In this document: piece after piece, positions 1 through 6,785 of the stretch
How the letters are laid out: every line of letters starts with the position of its first letter
How positions within the stretch are numbered: the first letter of the stretch is position 1
Source: an uncultured Lachnospiraceae bacterium
Lineage (GTDB): Bacteria > Bacillota > Clostridia > Lachnospirales > Lachnospiraceae
DNA: 42,660 nt
Direction of reading: 5' to 3'
NCBI GenBank assembly: GCA_947626715.1
Contig: CANQTG010000011.1
Coordinates: 1 to 42,660 of the forward strand
Position numbers and translations under genes: made by a program
Notes under the pieces: model-generated
What the model was told of the DNA's origin: nothing
The model's database searches: none
What the model saw: the letters and a program-made list of their open reading frames with translations, nothing else

Positions 1-740
1 GCGTTCAGGAACAGATCCCGCACGCGGGAAGCGCCCACGCCCACGAACATCTCGACAAAGTCGGAGCCCGATATACTGAAAAAGGGCACGCCCGCTTCGC
101 CCGCGACCGCCTTCGCTAACAGCGTCTTCCCCGTTCCCGGAGCCCCCTCCAGCAAAACGCCCTTTGGGATCCTCGCCCCGACCCGCGTAAATTTGCCGGG
201 ATCCTTTAAAAATTCAATGATCTCCTCCAACTCTTCCTTTTCTTCCTTCAATCCGGCGACGTCCTTTAGCGTGACCGTCCCCTCGCCCACCGTCATTTTC
301 GCCCGGCTCTTGCCGAAATTCATCATTTTACCGTTGCTGCCGGAATTTTGCGAATTTACCATCACAAAGAAAAAGACGCCGATGATCAGCACGACCAGCA
401 TTGGCAGCATATAGGTCATAAACCAGTTTTCCTTTGGCACGTCATGCATGATGGGATCGATATGGTATCCCGCCAGCATATCCTCCGTTTCCTTTACGTC
501 GGATACGTAAATGACCTTGCTGCTCCCGTCCGTCAGCGATACCTGAAGCGCGCCCGTAGGCGTTTCCCGGTTCGGCCGGATCTCCGCGTGCGTGACCCTG
601 CCGCCCTCTAAATCGGCCGTCAGCTCCGACATGGTATAGATCTCTTCCTTTTCATTCAGTGTGCTGATAAAAAAGGTAAGTCCAAGAAGTATCAGGATCA
701 CGATAAAATAAGTATGAAAACTCCTGCTGTCCTTACTCAA
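1..740 (-). CDS. ftsH: ATP-dependent zinc metalloprotease FtsH (partial, C-terminus outside window)
   Basis: Membrane-anchored AAA+ protease that degrades misfolded membrane proteins and regulators. Seen: an N-terminal membrane segment at about residues 10-27, an extracytoplasmic FtsH_ext-like stretch, a second membrane segment at about 105-125, then the start of the AAA module with Walker A (GAPGTGKT, about residues 199-206) and the [19 protein letters not shown] stretch characteristic of FtsH. The Walker B, SRH and zinc protease HEXGH motifs lie beyond base 1. I chose the TTG at 738-740 because a GGGAGG ribosome site sits just upstream (about 747-752) and it gives the expected short cytoplasmic tail before the first membrane helix. 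It is last in the spoIIE-tilS-hpt-ftsH order common in Firmicutes, 33 bases after hpt. Confidence 0.95.
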   Translation of the reverse strand, partial: MSKDSRSFHTYFIVILILLGLTFFISTLNEKEEIYTMSELTADLEGGRVTHAEIRPNRETPTGALQVSLTDGSSKVIYVSDVKETEDMLAGYHIDPIMHDVPKENWFMTYMLPMLVVLIIGVFFFVMVNSQNSGSNGKMMNFGKSRAKMTVGEGTVTLKDVAGLKEEKEELEEIIEFLKDPGKFTRVGARIPKGVLLEGAPGTGKTLLAKAVAGEAGVPFFSISGSDFVEMFVGVGASRVRDLFLN

Positions 741-773
741 AATCTTTCCTCCCAAAAGCGCCGGGGCGCTTTC

Positions 774-1298
774 CTAATCCAGTTCCACAATGCCGATATA
801 CGGCAGATTTCTGTATTTCTGGTCATAATCAAGACCGTATCCTACGACAAATTCATCCGGGATCTGGAAGCCGGTATAGTCCACGTGCACGTCTACGATC
901 CGCCGCTCCGGCTTATCAAGCAGCGTGCACAGCGCCAGACTCTTAGGGTTCCTGTCCTTCAACAGATCCAGCAGATAGCTCAGCGTCCTTCCCGAATCCA
1001 CGATATCCTCCACCACGATGACCTCTTTATCCTTCAGCGGTTCATCCAGATCCTTTATGATCTTTACAATGCCGCTGGATTTTGTTTCGCTGCCATAGCT
1101 CGATACCGACATAAAATCCAATGAGACCGGGATCGTGATCCGCTTGGCGAGCTCGCACATAAAAAAGCTCCCGCCCTTTAACACGCACACCAGATGTACC
1201 TGCTTTCCCGCATAATCCCTGCTGATCCGCTCTCCGATCTCCTGTATCTTTGCGTCTACCTCCTGTTCAGTCAGCAATACCCTGATCGTTTCTCCCAT
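774..1298 (-). CDS. hpt: Hypoxanthine phosphoribosyltransferase
   Basis: Cytosolic purine salvage enzyme that joins hypoxanthine (and usually guanine) to PRPP, giving IMP or GMP. The 174-residue length is normal. The PRPP-binding signature VVEDIVDSGRTL is at residues 95-106, the KGG loop at 41-43, and the C-terminal part carries the PDEFVVGYGLDY stretch typical of the family. The ATG at 1298 has a GGAG ribosome site 6 bases upstream, so the 32-base overlap with the end of tilS appears real and suggests translational coupling. In Bacillus the tilS-hpt pair is coupled to ftsH, and the same order occurs here. Family assignment is firm. Confidence 0.95.
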   Translation of the reverse strand: MGETIRVLLTEQEVDAKIQEIGERISRDYAGKQVHLVCVLKGGSFFMCELAKRITIPVSLDFMSVSSYGSETKSSGIVKIIKDLDEPLKDKEVIVVEDIVDSGRTLSYLLDLLKDRNPKSLALCTLLDKPERRIVDVHVDYTGFQIPDEFVVGYGLDYDQKYRNLPYIGIVELD

Positions 1299-2682
1299 CT
1301 GTAGCTCCTCCTATCGCCTGTATCTGCAATACCGTCTTTGTCTGTCCGTCTATCTTATACCGCTCACTGATCCGGTATCCGACGACCCACACGATATGGC
1401 TGCCGTCCGCTATGAGCGCCAGTCCGTCCCGTTTTGCCGCAGGCGTCTTTTCTCCCGTCAGATACGACTTGAGCGATTTTTTCCTGCCGTCCTGATAAAC
1501 GGCCAGATAATCGCCCTCCCGTCTTGTGCGAAGTACCAAAGATTTAATTATTTTATCATAATCGAACCATTTCGTATATGTTTTTTGGGGAATAATTTGG
1601 TTTTTTTCATAGGGAAACGTCCGGCACAGGAACCGCATCCCGTCCTCCCATTCCGTGATCCCCGGGATCTGCAGCGGCCGGGGCGCGGGCTTTTCCTTCT
1701 TTTCTTTTTGGGCCGAGATCCTGACGTTTCCGTACTCGCGGTACGCCGTAAGGCCGCCCGGCAGGTCGGCGCGCCCGTTCCCCGATCTCGTAAAGAGTCC
1801 CAAAAGCGCGCGGATATGCGCCGCGCCGATATCCTTTCTGCTCTCCGTGAGCCCTTCTAACGTCAGCAGGAGCATTTGCTTTTGGAGGTAGGGATCCTCC
1901 CGTAAAAACAGGGCGGTATCAAAAACGATCTCCCCGCCCATAGCCGAAGAGCAGCGCAAAAGAGCCCCCTCCGCGCTGCGCCGGACAAACCCTTCCGTTT
2001 CCTGCAATATGACGCTCGCGTCATAAATATGGGAGACCGCGCCGCTGCAGATCTCCCGCTCCGCATATGCCAGAATATGGCGGCGTATCCGGTTTCTGGT
2101 ATAAGTATCCTCGTTATTGGTCCGGTCTATACAATATCCGATCTGATTTTTCAGAAGGAACGCCTCGATCTCCTTTCGCTCGGCGCACAGCAGCGGACGG
2201 ATAACGCGCCCTCGCACGCAGCGTATCCCGCCCATCCCGGTCAGCCCGCTGCCGCGCAGCAGATGGAACAGCGCCGTTTCCGCGCTGTCGTTTTTCGTAT
2301 GCGCGACGGCGATCTTCCCCTCGGGCGCTCCCGCGTCCGCGAGCGCTCTCTCAAACGCCTTATAGCGGACGATACGCCCCGCTTCCTCCGTGGAAAGGCG
2401 CCGCTCTCTTGCATACGCCTCAACGTCCTCTTCCACATAGCGGTACGGACAGCCCCACTTCTCGCACAGCCCTTTTACAAAGGCCGCGTCCTCCCCCGCC
2501 TCCCGCCGGATCTTATGATTGACATGGACGGCGAGCAGGGTAAAGGGAATGCTCTGCCGGATCTTAAGCAAAACAAAAAGAAGGCAGACTGAGTCCGCCC
2601 CTCCCGAAATACCTGCGGCGACCACGTCGCCGCTTTCCAGCATATGATGTTCCCGGATATACGCAAGCACCTTTCTGACCAT
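1267..2682 (-). CDS. tilS: tRNA(Ile)-lysidine synthetase
   Basis: Modifies C34 of the CAU-anticodon tRNA-Ile to lysidine using ATP and lysine, so that the tRNA reads AUA codons. It is essential in most bacteria. Seen: the PP-loop ATPase signature SGGADS at residues 26-31, the AHTKNDSAET and GSGLTGMGGI motifs of the N-terminal catalytic domain, the NNEDTYTRNRIR stretch, and a C-terminal TilS_C-type domain (about residues 390-460). The 471-residue length is usual. The start at 2682 gives the expected spacing to the PP-loop, but no clear ribosome site lies within 15 bases. A good promoter (2689-2717) would start transcription at or next to the ATG, so the mRNA may be leaderless. A downstream ATG at 2643 with GGGA nearby is the alternative. 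Confidence 0.93.
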   Translation of the reverse strand: MVRKVLAYIREHHMLESGDVVAAGISGGADSVCLLFVLLKIRQSIPFTLLAVHVNHKIRREAGEDAAFVKGLCEKWGCPYRYVEEDVEAYARERRLSTEEAGRIVRYKAFERALADAGAPEGKIAVAHTKNDSAETALFHLLRGSGLTGMGGIRCVRGRVIRPLLCAERKEIEAFLLKNQIGYCIDRTNNEDTYTRNRIRRHILAYAEREICSGAVSHIYDASVILQETEGFVRRSAEGALLRCSSAMGGEIVFDTALFLREDPYLQKQMLLLTLEGLTESRKDIGAAHIRALLGLFTRSGNGRADLPGGLTAYREYGNVRISAQKEKKEKPAPRPLQIPGITEWEDGMRFLCRTFPYEKNQIIPQKTYTKWFDYDKIIKSLVLRTRREGDYLAVYQDGRKKSLKSYLTGEKTPAAKRDGLALIADGSHIVWVVGYRISERYKIDGQTKTVLQIQAIGGATDGRNDQGIAD

Positions 2683-2688
2683 AGTATA

Positions 2689-2717
2689 ACTATACGCAAT
2701 CCCTCAAAAAAAGTCAA
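2689..2717 (-). promoter_or_regulatory. Sigma-A type promoter for tilS-hpt-ftsH
   Basis: On the minus strand TTGACT (2717-2712) and TATAGT (2694-2689) are separated by exactly 17 bases. A transcript starting about 7 bases downstream would begin at the tilS start codon (2682). A second TATACT (2688-2683) lies closer still, but at 23-base spacing. The T-rich spacer may double as the tail of a weak spoIIE terminator: a GCGC/GGG...CCC/GCGC imperfect stem lies just upstream at about 2722-2750. Confidence 0.55.
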
Positions 2718-2758
2718 ACCTGCGCGGGTTCTTTTTCGCTCCCGTGCGCCTTTTGGGA

Positions 2759-3958
2759 TCAGGCCTCTTCCAACGCCGTATTTTCCCAGATCCCCAGCAC
2801 CAGTATGGTCATGTCGTCCGCCACCTTCCCCATAGACCTGTGCAGTACGAACTGCAAGATATAATTCGCTATCTCCTGCGGATTCTGCATCTGCAGATGG
2901 GCGATAAATTCCCGCAGCAAAATCTCCTCTCCCACGCCGTCCACAACGCCGTCCGATACCATAACGACGTAATCCCCGTCCTTTAGCTGCCGCGTCTGCC
3001 TGTCCAGATCCAGACGATGGAAGATCCCAAGCGGCAGATTGTCCGAAGCGATCTGCTCCACCATATCGCCCCGTTTGATATAGGTATAGGAAGCGCCGAT
3101 CTTCATCAATTCGCAGACGCCCGTATACAGATTGATCTCGCACACGTCCAGCGTGGACATGTTTTCCTCCTCCGAGCGCGCCACCAGCACGCCGTTGATC
3201 ATCTCCGCCGCCGTTTCTTTGGAAAACCCCGCTTCTATAAACTTTTCCAAGAGATCGATCACGGATTCGCTGTCCGACATCGCTTTTTCCCCCGAGCCCA
3301 TACCGTCGGAGATCGCCATCAGATAAGCGCCGTTCCCCTTCTCGATCAAGCAGCAGGTATCCCCCGATACCGTTTCGTTCTCCCGCGTCGCCTTCGCCGC
3401 CCCCGTCAGGATATCAAAAGCCGCCTCTTCCTCAAAGACAAGCGTCTCGTATTCCTTCGATAAGAAAAACAGGGCGTCCTTTTCCGGCAGAAGGCGTCTG
3501 CCGAACAGCGCCGACAAAAGCGCCGCCGCATCCTCCGCGGTCAGCACGTGCCTTTCATCTGTGCGCAGCTCCACCGCCAGTTTCATGCCGCTTATCTCGT
3601 CCTGCGTCCGGCAGATATTCTGGATCAGGATCCCGCTGCTCTTACAGGCATGGACGATCTTTTTTAACTCCTTCTCCGGCAGCGGTTTTAAGCGGCAGGA
3701 TTCTTCCGCCAGCGAGCTCATGATACGGGCGATCTCATTGAGATTATCCGCTAGGATCTCCCGATTTTCCATCAGCCGCCTGTGCATTAGGTGCATCTGC
3801 CGATCCGCCCCTGCGCTCTTTCCCGCCTTTTCCCGGTATGTAAATGTCTTTGCCAGATTTCGGAACGAATCCGCATACCCGAGCAGCTTCTTTTTCCCAT
3901 ATGCCGACATCAGCACGATCTGCGCCTCTTCCTTAGGCATGTCCATCCTTTTCATCAC
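2759..3958 (-). CDS. spoIIE: SpoIIE-type PP2C phosphatase lacking the membrane domain
   Basis: SpoIIE dephosphorylates SpoIIAA and so releases sigma-F in the forespore; it also binds FtsZ at the polar septum. Here about 400 residues are encoded against roughly 800 in Bacillus. The part present matches the central region (the ADSFRNLAKTF and LNEIARIM stretches near the N-terminus) and the whole PP2C domain, with SDGMGSG, STLDVCEINLYTG and VSDGVVDG metal/phosphatase motifs. The ten membrane helices that normally precede this are absent: divIC and its terminator lie directly upstream, leaving no room. The GTG at 3958 (ATG at 3955 alternative) follows an AAAGGAG ribosome site at 3968-3974. An in-frame ATG at 4063 is less likely because the promoter lies downstream of it. 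The position between divIC and tilS supports SpoIIE over a generic PP2C. Confidence 0.85.
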   Translation of the reverse strand: MMKRMDMPKEEAQIVLMSAYGKKKLLGYADSFRNLAKTFTYREKAGKSAGADRQMHLMHRRLMENREILADNLNEIARIMSSLAEESCRLKPLPEKELKKIVHACKSSGILIQNICRTQDEISGMKLAVELRTDERHVLTAEDAAALLSALFGRRLLPEKDALFFLSKEYETLVFEEEAAFDILTGAAKATRENETVSGDTCCLIEKGNGAYLMAISDGMGSGEKAMSDSESVIDLLEKFIEAGFSKETAAEMINGVLVARSEEENMSTLDVCEINLYTGVCELMKIGASYTYIKRGDMVEQIASDNLPLGIFHRLDLDRQTRQLKDGDYVVMVSDGVVDGVGEEILLREFIAHLQMQNPQEIANYILQFVLHRSMGKVADDMTILVLGIWENTALEEA

Positions 3959-4012
3959 TGCGATCCTCTCCTTTGCCAGAGACAAACCCCGTATTTTTCT
4001 TTCTGAGAATAC

Positions 4013-4045
4013 AGTATAGCAGAACAGGACGGCGGTATTTGTCAT
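4013..4045 (-). promoter_or_regulatory. spoIIE promoter, Spo0A-type architecture
   Basis: The minus strand has ATGACA (4045-4040) and TATACT (4018-4013) with a 21-base spacer. This long spacer is the known hallmark of Spo0A-activated sigma-A promoters such as spoIIE and spoIIG of Bacillus. TGACAAA (4044-4038) overlaps the -35 and differs from the Spo0A box TGNCGAA at one position; TGTCTAA (4078-4072) further upstream is another one-mismatch match. The predicted start is about 40-50 bases before the spoIIE ribosome site. Whether Spo0A binds is inference. Confidence 0.5.
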
Positions 4046-4074
4046 ATTCTTGCCCCAAACCATACATTTTTTTA

Positions 4075-4110
4075 GACAAAAAATACGGACGGGCGCTCCC
4101 GCTCCGTCCG
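4075..4110 (-). terminator. Rho-independent terminator after divIC
   Basis: A 7-bp GC-rich stem (bases 4104-4110 pairing with 4086-4092; CGGACGG/CCGTCCG) is followed on the minus strand by TATTTTTTG. It lies just past the divIC stop codon and separates the rqcP-yabP-yabQ-divIC unit from spoIIE. Confidence 0.8.
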
Positions 4111-4113
4111 CGT

Positions 4114-4422
4114 TTATTCCTTTTCCTTAAAGATGATCTCTCCCTTGTGCACAAGGCCCAGCTTATCCTTCGCCACCTCTTCGGCATACTTTTTCGTACG
4201 GGTATATTTACGGAACTCTTCGATCTCCTGCGTCCTCTGCTTTTCCATCGCGATCTGTTCCTCGAGCGCCGTCTCGCGCTCCGCATATACCCGCTGCTTT
4301 TCATGCAGCTCTATACTTTTAACCCCAACGACTAAAAGCAGCATTAAAACCGCGATCGTAACAAGGAACATACCGAGCCGGTTCTGCCGCCTCCGCCGGA
4401 ACGCCAACCTTCTCTTTACCAT
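4114..4422 (-). CDS. divIC: Septum formation initiator, DivIC/FtsB family
   Basis: Small bitopic division protein that joins FtsL and DivIB in the divisome. 102 residues: a very basic cytoplasmic head (MVKRRLAFRRRRQNR), one membrane helix (about 16-36), then an extracytoplasmic coiled coil rich in Glu, Gln and Arg (about 38-80) ending in the KDKLGLVHKGEIIF motif, which is diagnostic for the family's C-terminal segment. The gene lies 27 bases after yabQ and is followed by a terminator. The neighbourhood yabP-yabQ-divIC-spoIIE is the classical one. Confidence 0.9.
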   Translation of the reverse strand: MVKRRLAFRRRRQNRLGMFLVTIAVLMLLLVVGVKSIELHEKQRVYAERETALEEQIAMEKQRTQEIEEFRKYTRTKKYAEEVAKDKLGLVHKGEIIFKEKE

Positions 4423-4449
4423 AAGCCTAACCCCAGCATCTCTTTGGCA

Positions 4450-4938
4450 CTAACGTTTATGTAAGATTATTCTAAGTAATTTTCTCCTTTCCGTCAACTT
4501 CTTTTTTATCCTGCGAAGCCTGATTTTAAGCCGTTTTCCGGCGCTTTTCCCTGCGTTTTCGACACGCCTTTCAACTAGCTGTAGTGGACGAAAAAGCAGA
4601 TTTAGAGTTTTTCCCACAAGATGTAGGAATCGCCGAAGCAGCGCGGAAAAATATTTTACAAAAAGAGCGCCTAAAGTTTTTTTGTATAAGAGCATACCGA
4701 CAGACGCTCCCGCGACGGCAAACCAGCGCAGCACCCCGTTGTTTTCCCGGATCAGCATGGAAAAGATAAGCAGGGAGCAGACGATCCAATAGGCGATATC
4801 CTCCAAAGAAACGGCCAGAACGTTATGAGGGACGACCCTGCGCAGGATACGCAGGATATCGTACAGGAAAGCGATCGTAATCCCCATAAGGAAGCAGTGG
4901 AGCAGAAAACCGACCTCAAATTCGATATCCGGGCTCAT
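4450..4938 (-). CDS. yabQ: Spore cortex biosynthesis membrane protein YabQ
   Basis: YabQ is a sporulation membrane protein needed for spore cortex formation in Bacillus; its molecular activity is unknown. 162 residues with four hydrophobic segments in the first two thirds (about 8-28, 42-62, 68-85 and 88-105), then a strongly basic tail (from about 120). The opening SPDIEFEVGFLLHCFLMG and FLYDILRILRR match the family. The ATG at 4938 follows an AGGGG ribosome site and begins 7 bases after the yabP stop, so the two are probably cotranslated. Under sporulation control in relatives; I see no separate promoter here. Confidence 0.9.
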   Translation of the reverse strand: MSPDIEFEVGFLLHCFLMGITIAFLYDILRILRRVVPHNVLAVSLEDIAYWIVCSLLIFSMLIRENNGVLRWFAVAGASVGMLLYKKTLGALFVKYFSALLRRFLHLVGKTLNLLFRPLQLVERRVENAGKSAGKRLKIRLRRIKKKLTERRKLLRIILHKR

Positions 4939-4945
4939 CGCTCCC

Positions 4946-5236
4946 CTATTTAAACAGCTTCGCTAGGAAGGATTCTCCCGATTTCCCGTATCCCGCGTTC
5001 TCCGAATAGGTCAGGCTGTCCACTCTTCCCTCGATATCCACCTCTCCCTTATCCAGACTCAGGCGGTTGACATGCAGATCGCTCCCCTTGATCATCAGCA
5101 TTCCCTGATCGGTCTCTAACAGGATCTCGTTTAGGTCAAAGGATAAAACGTCCACGACGCCGTTCATATTGCAGACGGTCCTATTTGTCAGCATACATTT
5201 ATGCTGCTTCTGCTTACTGTTCGTCAGATCCTCCAT
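4946..5236 (-). CDS. yabP: Sporulation protein YabP
   Basis: YabP/YqfC-family protein required for sporulation in Bacillus and expressed in the mother cell; biochemical role unknown. The 96-residue product has the family's compact beta-rich core: NRTVCNMNGVVDVLSFD, then ILLETDQGMLMIKGSDLHV and LDKGEVDIEGRVDSLTY. I chose ATG at 5236 (MEDLTNSKQK) because GGGGG lies 6 bases upstream; an in-frame start at 5266 would add ten residues with no family match. It sits between rqcP and yabQ, as in most endospore formers. Confidence 0.9.
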   Translation of the reverse strand: MEDLTNSKQKQHKCMLTNRTVCNMNGVVDVLSFDLNEILLETDQGMLMIKGSDLHVNRLSLDKGEVDIEGRVDSLTYSENAGYGKSGESFLAKLFK

Positions 5237-5328
5237 ATAAATCCCCCATTGCCATTCCTGATACATTGTATGAAGGAACGAGAGGACTTATGCCTGCAAA
5301 AGGGGACCTGCCGGGATCTTGCCCGCGC

Positions 5329-5568
5329 CTACAGATAACGGAACAGCTCCGCCGCCGCTTCCTTTCTTACCGTCTCTTGGACGTCCAGCACCTCTACCCG
5401 CACCTCTTTGTTCCCGAAACGGATCGTCAGGATATCGCCGGGCTTTACGCTCGCCGACGCCTTCGCGGGCTTATCGTTTAACAGCACCCTGCCGGCGTCG
5501 CACGCTTCGTTGGCGACGCTCCGGCGCTTGATCAGGCGCGACACCTTCAGATATTTATCCAGTCTCAT
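5329..5568 (-). CDS. rqcP: S4-domain ribosome quality control protein RqcP
   Basis: Formerly YabO/YlmH-like heat-shock protein 15 family. In Bacillus RqcP works with RqcH on stalled 50S subunits, adding alanine tails to nascent chains. The 79-residue product is essentially one S4 RNA-binding domain: MRLDKYLKVSRLIKRR opens it, VLLNDKPAKASASVKPGDILTIRFG closes it. I chose the ATG at 5568, since GGGAG is 8 bases upstream and this gives the canonical MRLDK start; a GTG at 5583 would add five residues. First gene of the rqcP-yabP-yabQ-divIC run. Confidence 0.92.
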   Translation of the reverse strand: MRLDKYLKVSRLIKRRSVANEACDAGRVLLNDKPAKASASVKPGDILTIRFGNKEVRVEVLDVQETVRKEAAAELFRYL

Positions 5569-5640
5569 ACCGTCATCTCCCACATTCGCTGCAAACCCGC
5601 CTTTTGCGCCCGCAGGCGCAGAGGGAAGTTTTCCGCGTAA

Positions 5641-5673
5641 TAAAAAACAAAGGCAGCTACCTAAGTAACTGCC
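5641..5673 (-). terminator. Rho-independent terminator after hup
   Basis: A 9-bp stem with one G-U pair (GGCAGTTAC / GTAGCTGCC, bases 5673-5665 and 5660-5652), a TTAG-type 4-base loop and a T-rich tail (TTTGTTTTTTA) lie just past the hup stop codon. It should insulate the very highly expressed hup from rqcP. Confidence 0.88.
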
Positions 5674-5688
5674 CCGGCATATGCGCTC

Positions 5689-5964
5689 TTATGCGTTGAT
5701 CAGATCCTTTAATCCTTTTCCCGCCTTAAATCTAGGCGCTTTGGAAGCCGCGATATTCATTACTTCGCCGGTCTGAGGATTTCTTCCCTCTCTTGCGGCT
5801 CTCTCGGATACCTCGAAGGTACCAAACCCAACGAGCTGAACCTTCTCGCCTTTTTTCAATTCATCGGCTACCACATCCGTAAACGCCTTCAACGCCTTCT
5901 CCGCATCTTTCTTGGAAAGTTCTGCCTGCTCGGCGATTGCTGCGATCAATTCTGTTTTGTTCAT
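5689..5964 (-). CDS. hup: DNA-binding protein HU
   Basis: Histone-like dimer that bends and compacts DNA. 91 residues, the standard HU length. The sequence opens [25 protein letters not shown] and contains the signature [19 protein letters not shown] with the DNA-intercalating Pro in the RNPQTG arm, followed by the helix-forming [18 protein letters not shown] tail. A GAGGAGGAG ribosome site precedes the ATG. It has its own consensus-like promoter and its own terminator, so it is an independent, strongly expressed unit within the mazG-yabP neighbourhood. Confidence 0.97.
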   Translation of the reverse strand: MNKTELIAAIAEQAELSKKDAEKALKAFTDVVADELKKGEKVQLVGFGTFEVSERAAREGRNPQTGEVMNIAASKAPRFKAGKGLKDLINA

Positions 5965-6038
5965 GATAAACTCCTCCTCTTAATTGAGTTTTCTATTTTG
6001 TGTAACTAGCCATTCCGTCTCGGAAACACCTATATACT

Positions 6039-6067
6039 GTTATATACATAATTCCGCTGTTTGTCAA
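6039..6067 (-). promoter_or_regulatory. Strong sigma-A promoter of hup
   Basis: TTGACA (6067-6062), exactly 17 bases, then TATAAC (6044-6039) on the minus strand. The -35 abuts the mazG stop codon (6072). The leader is about 65 bases and AT-rich. A TATATAAC/GTATATA near-palindrome overlaps the -10; its meaning is unknown. Confidence 0.8.
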
Positions 6068-6071
6068 GAAA

Positions 6072-6785
6072 TTATTCATATTCGGGCTCGAAAAAGTCCA
6101 CTTCCTTCGCCGTCCGGTCCGCCAGCATGTCCTCCGCCGCGATCCCTTCCTCTGCCGCGAGCCTGCACATCTCCCACAGCATGTCCAAAAACCGCTCCGC
6201 CAATGCGTCCGGCTCGCTGCGCCCGGCCTCCTTTAACGCCGCAAAACGGCGCTCCAATCCTTCCCAGACCGTTTCCGTCTCCGCCTTCTCTGCCCCGTAC
6301 AGCCTGCCCGATTTTTTTATGACCTTGCAGGCTCTGGCTAACGCCGGCAGCTCCTGCGGGATCTCCCGCAGCGGGGATTTGATCCAGCTCTTTCCTTCTT
6401 TTTCCTTTTTCTTGATCTCCTCCCAGTTTGCGAGCGCCTCCTGCGGCGTCTCCGCCTCCGCCGTCCCGAACACGTGCGGATGCCGCCGTATCATCTTTTC
6501 CGACACTTCCCCGACCACGTCGTCGATCGTAAAAAGCCCTTCCTCCTGCGCGATAACGCTGTGCATTACCACCTGAAGGAGGATATCTCCCAGCTCCTCC
6601 CGCATATTTTCCGCATCGCCCGTCTGGGAATAGATACGGATCGCCGCCAACAGCTCCGCCGCCTCCTCCGTCATGCAGGGCTTTAAGCTCTCGTGCGTCT
6701 GCGCCCTGTCCCACGGACAGCCGTTCTCGCTGCGCAGCGTCTTTACCAATCCAACAAAGTCTGTGAAATCAAATCGTTTGCCCAT
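6072..6785 (-). CDS. mazG: Nucleoside triphosphate pyrophosphohydrolase MazG
   Basis: Hydrolyses (d)NTPs to NMPs and pyrophosphate, as a house-cleaning or stress enzyme. 237 residues. The N-terminal MazG domain has ENGCPWDRAQTHESL, then the metal-binding EEAAEL and EELGDILLQVVMH motifs (EExxE and ExxD), with a second MazG-like half following. It is a single-protein version without the SAM-methyltransferase (YabN) fusion found in Bacillus. The ATG at 6785 has GGGAG upstream and overlaps the end of the PEGA lipoprotein gene by 43 bases. The position just before hup is conserved in Clostridia. Confidence 0.92.
   Translation of the reverse strand: MGKRFDFTDFVGLVKTLRSENGCPWDRAQTHESLKPCMTEEAAELLAAIRIYSQTGDAENMREELGDILLQVVMHSVIAQEEGLFTIDDVVGEVSEKMIRRHPHVFGTAEAETPQEALANWEEIKKKEKEGKSWIKSPLREIPQELPALARACKVIKKSGRLYGAEKAETETVWEGLERRFAALKEAGRSEPDALAERFLDMLWEMCRLAAEEGIAAEDMLADRTAKEVDFFEPEYE

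Noticed and set aside
3959-4063. Longer SpoIIE N-terminus
   Set aside because: An in-frame ATG at 4063 lies upstream of the promoter, lacks a ribosome site, and would add only about 35 residues with no membrane helices.
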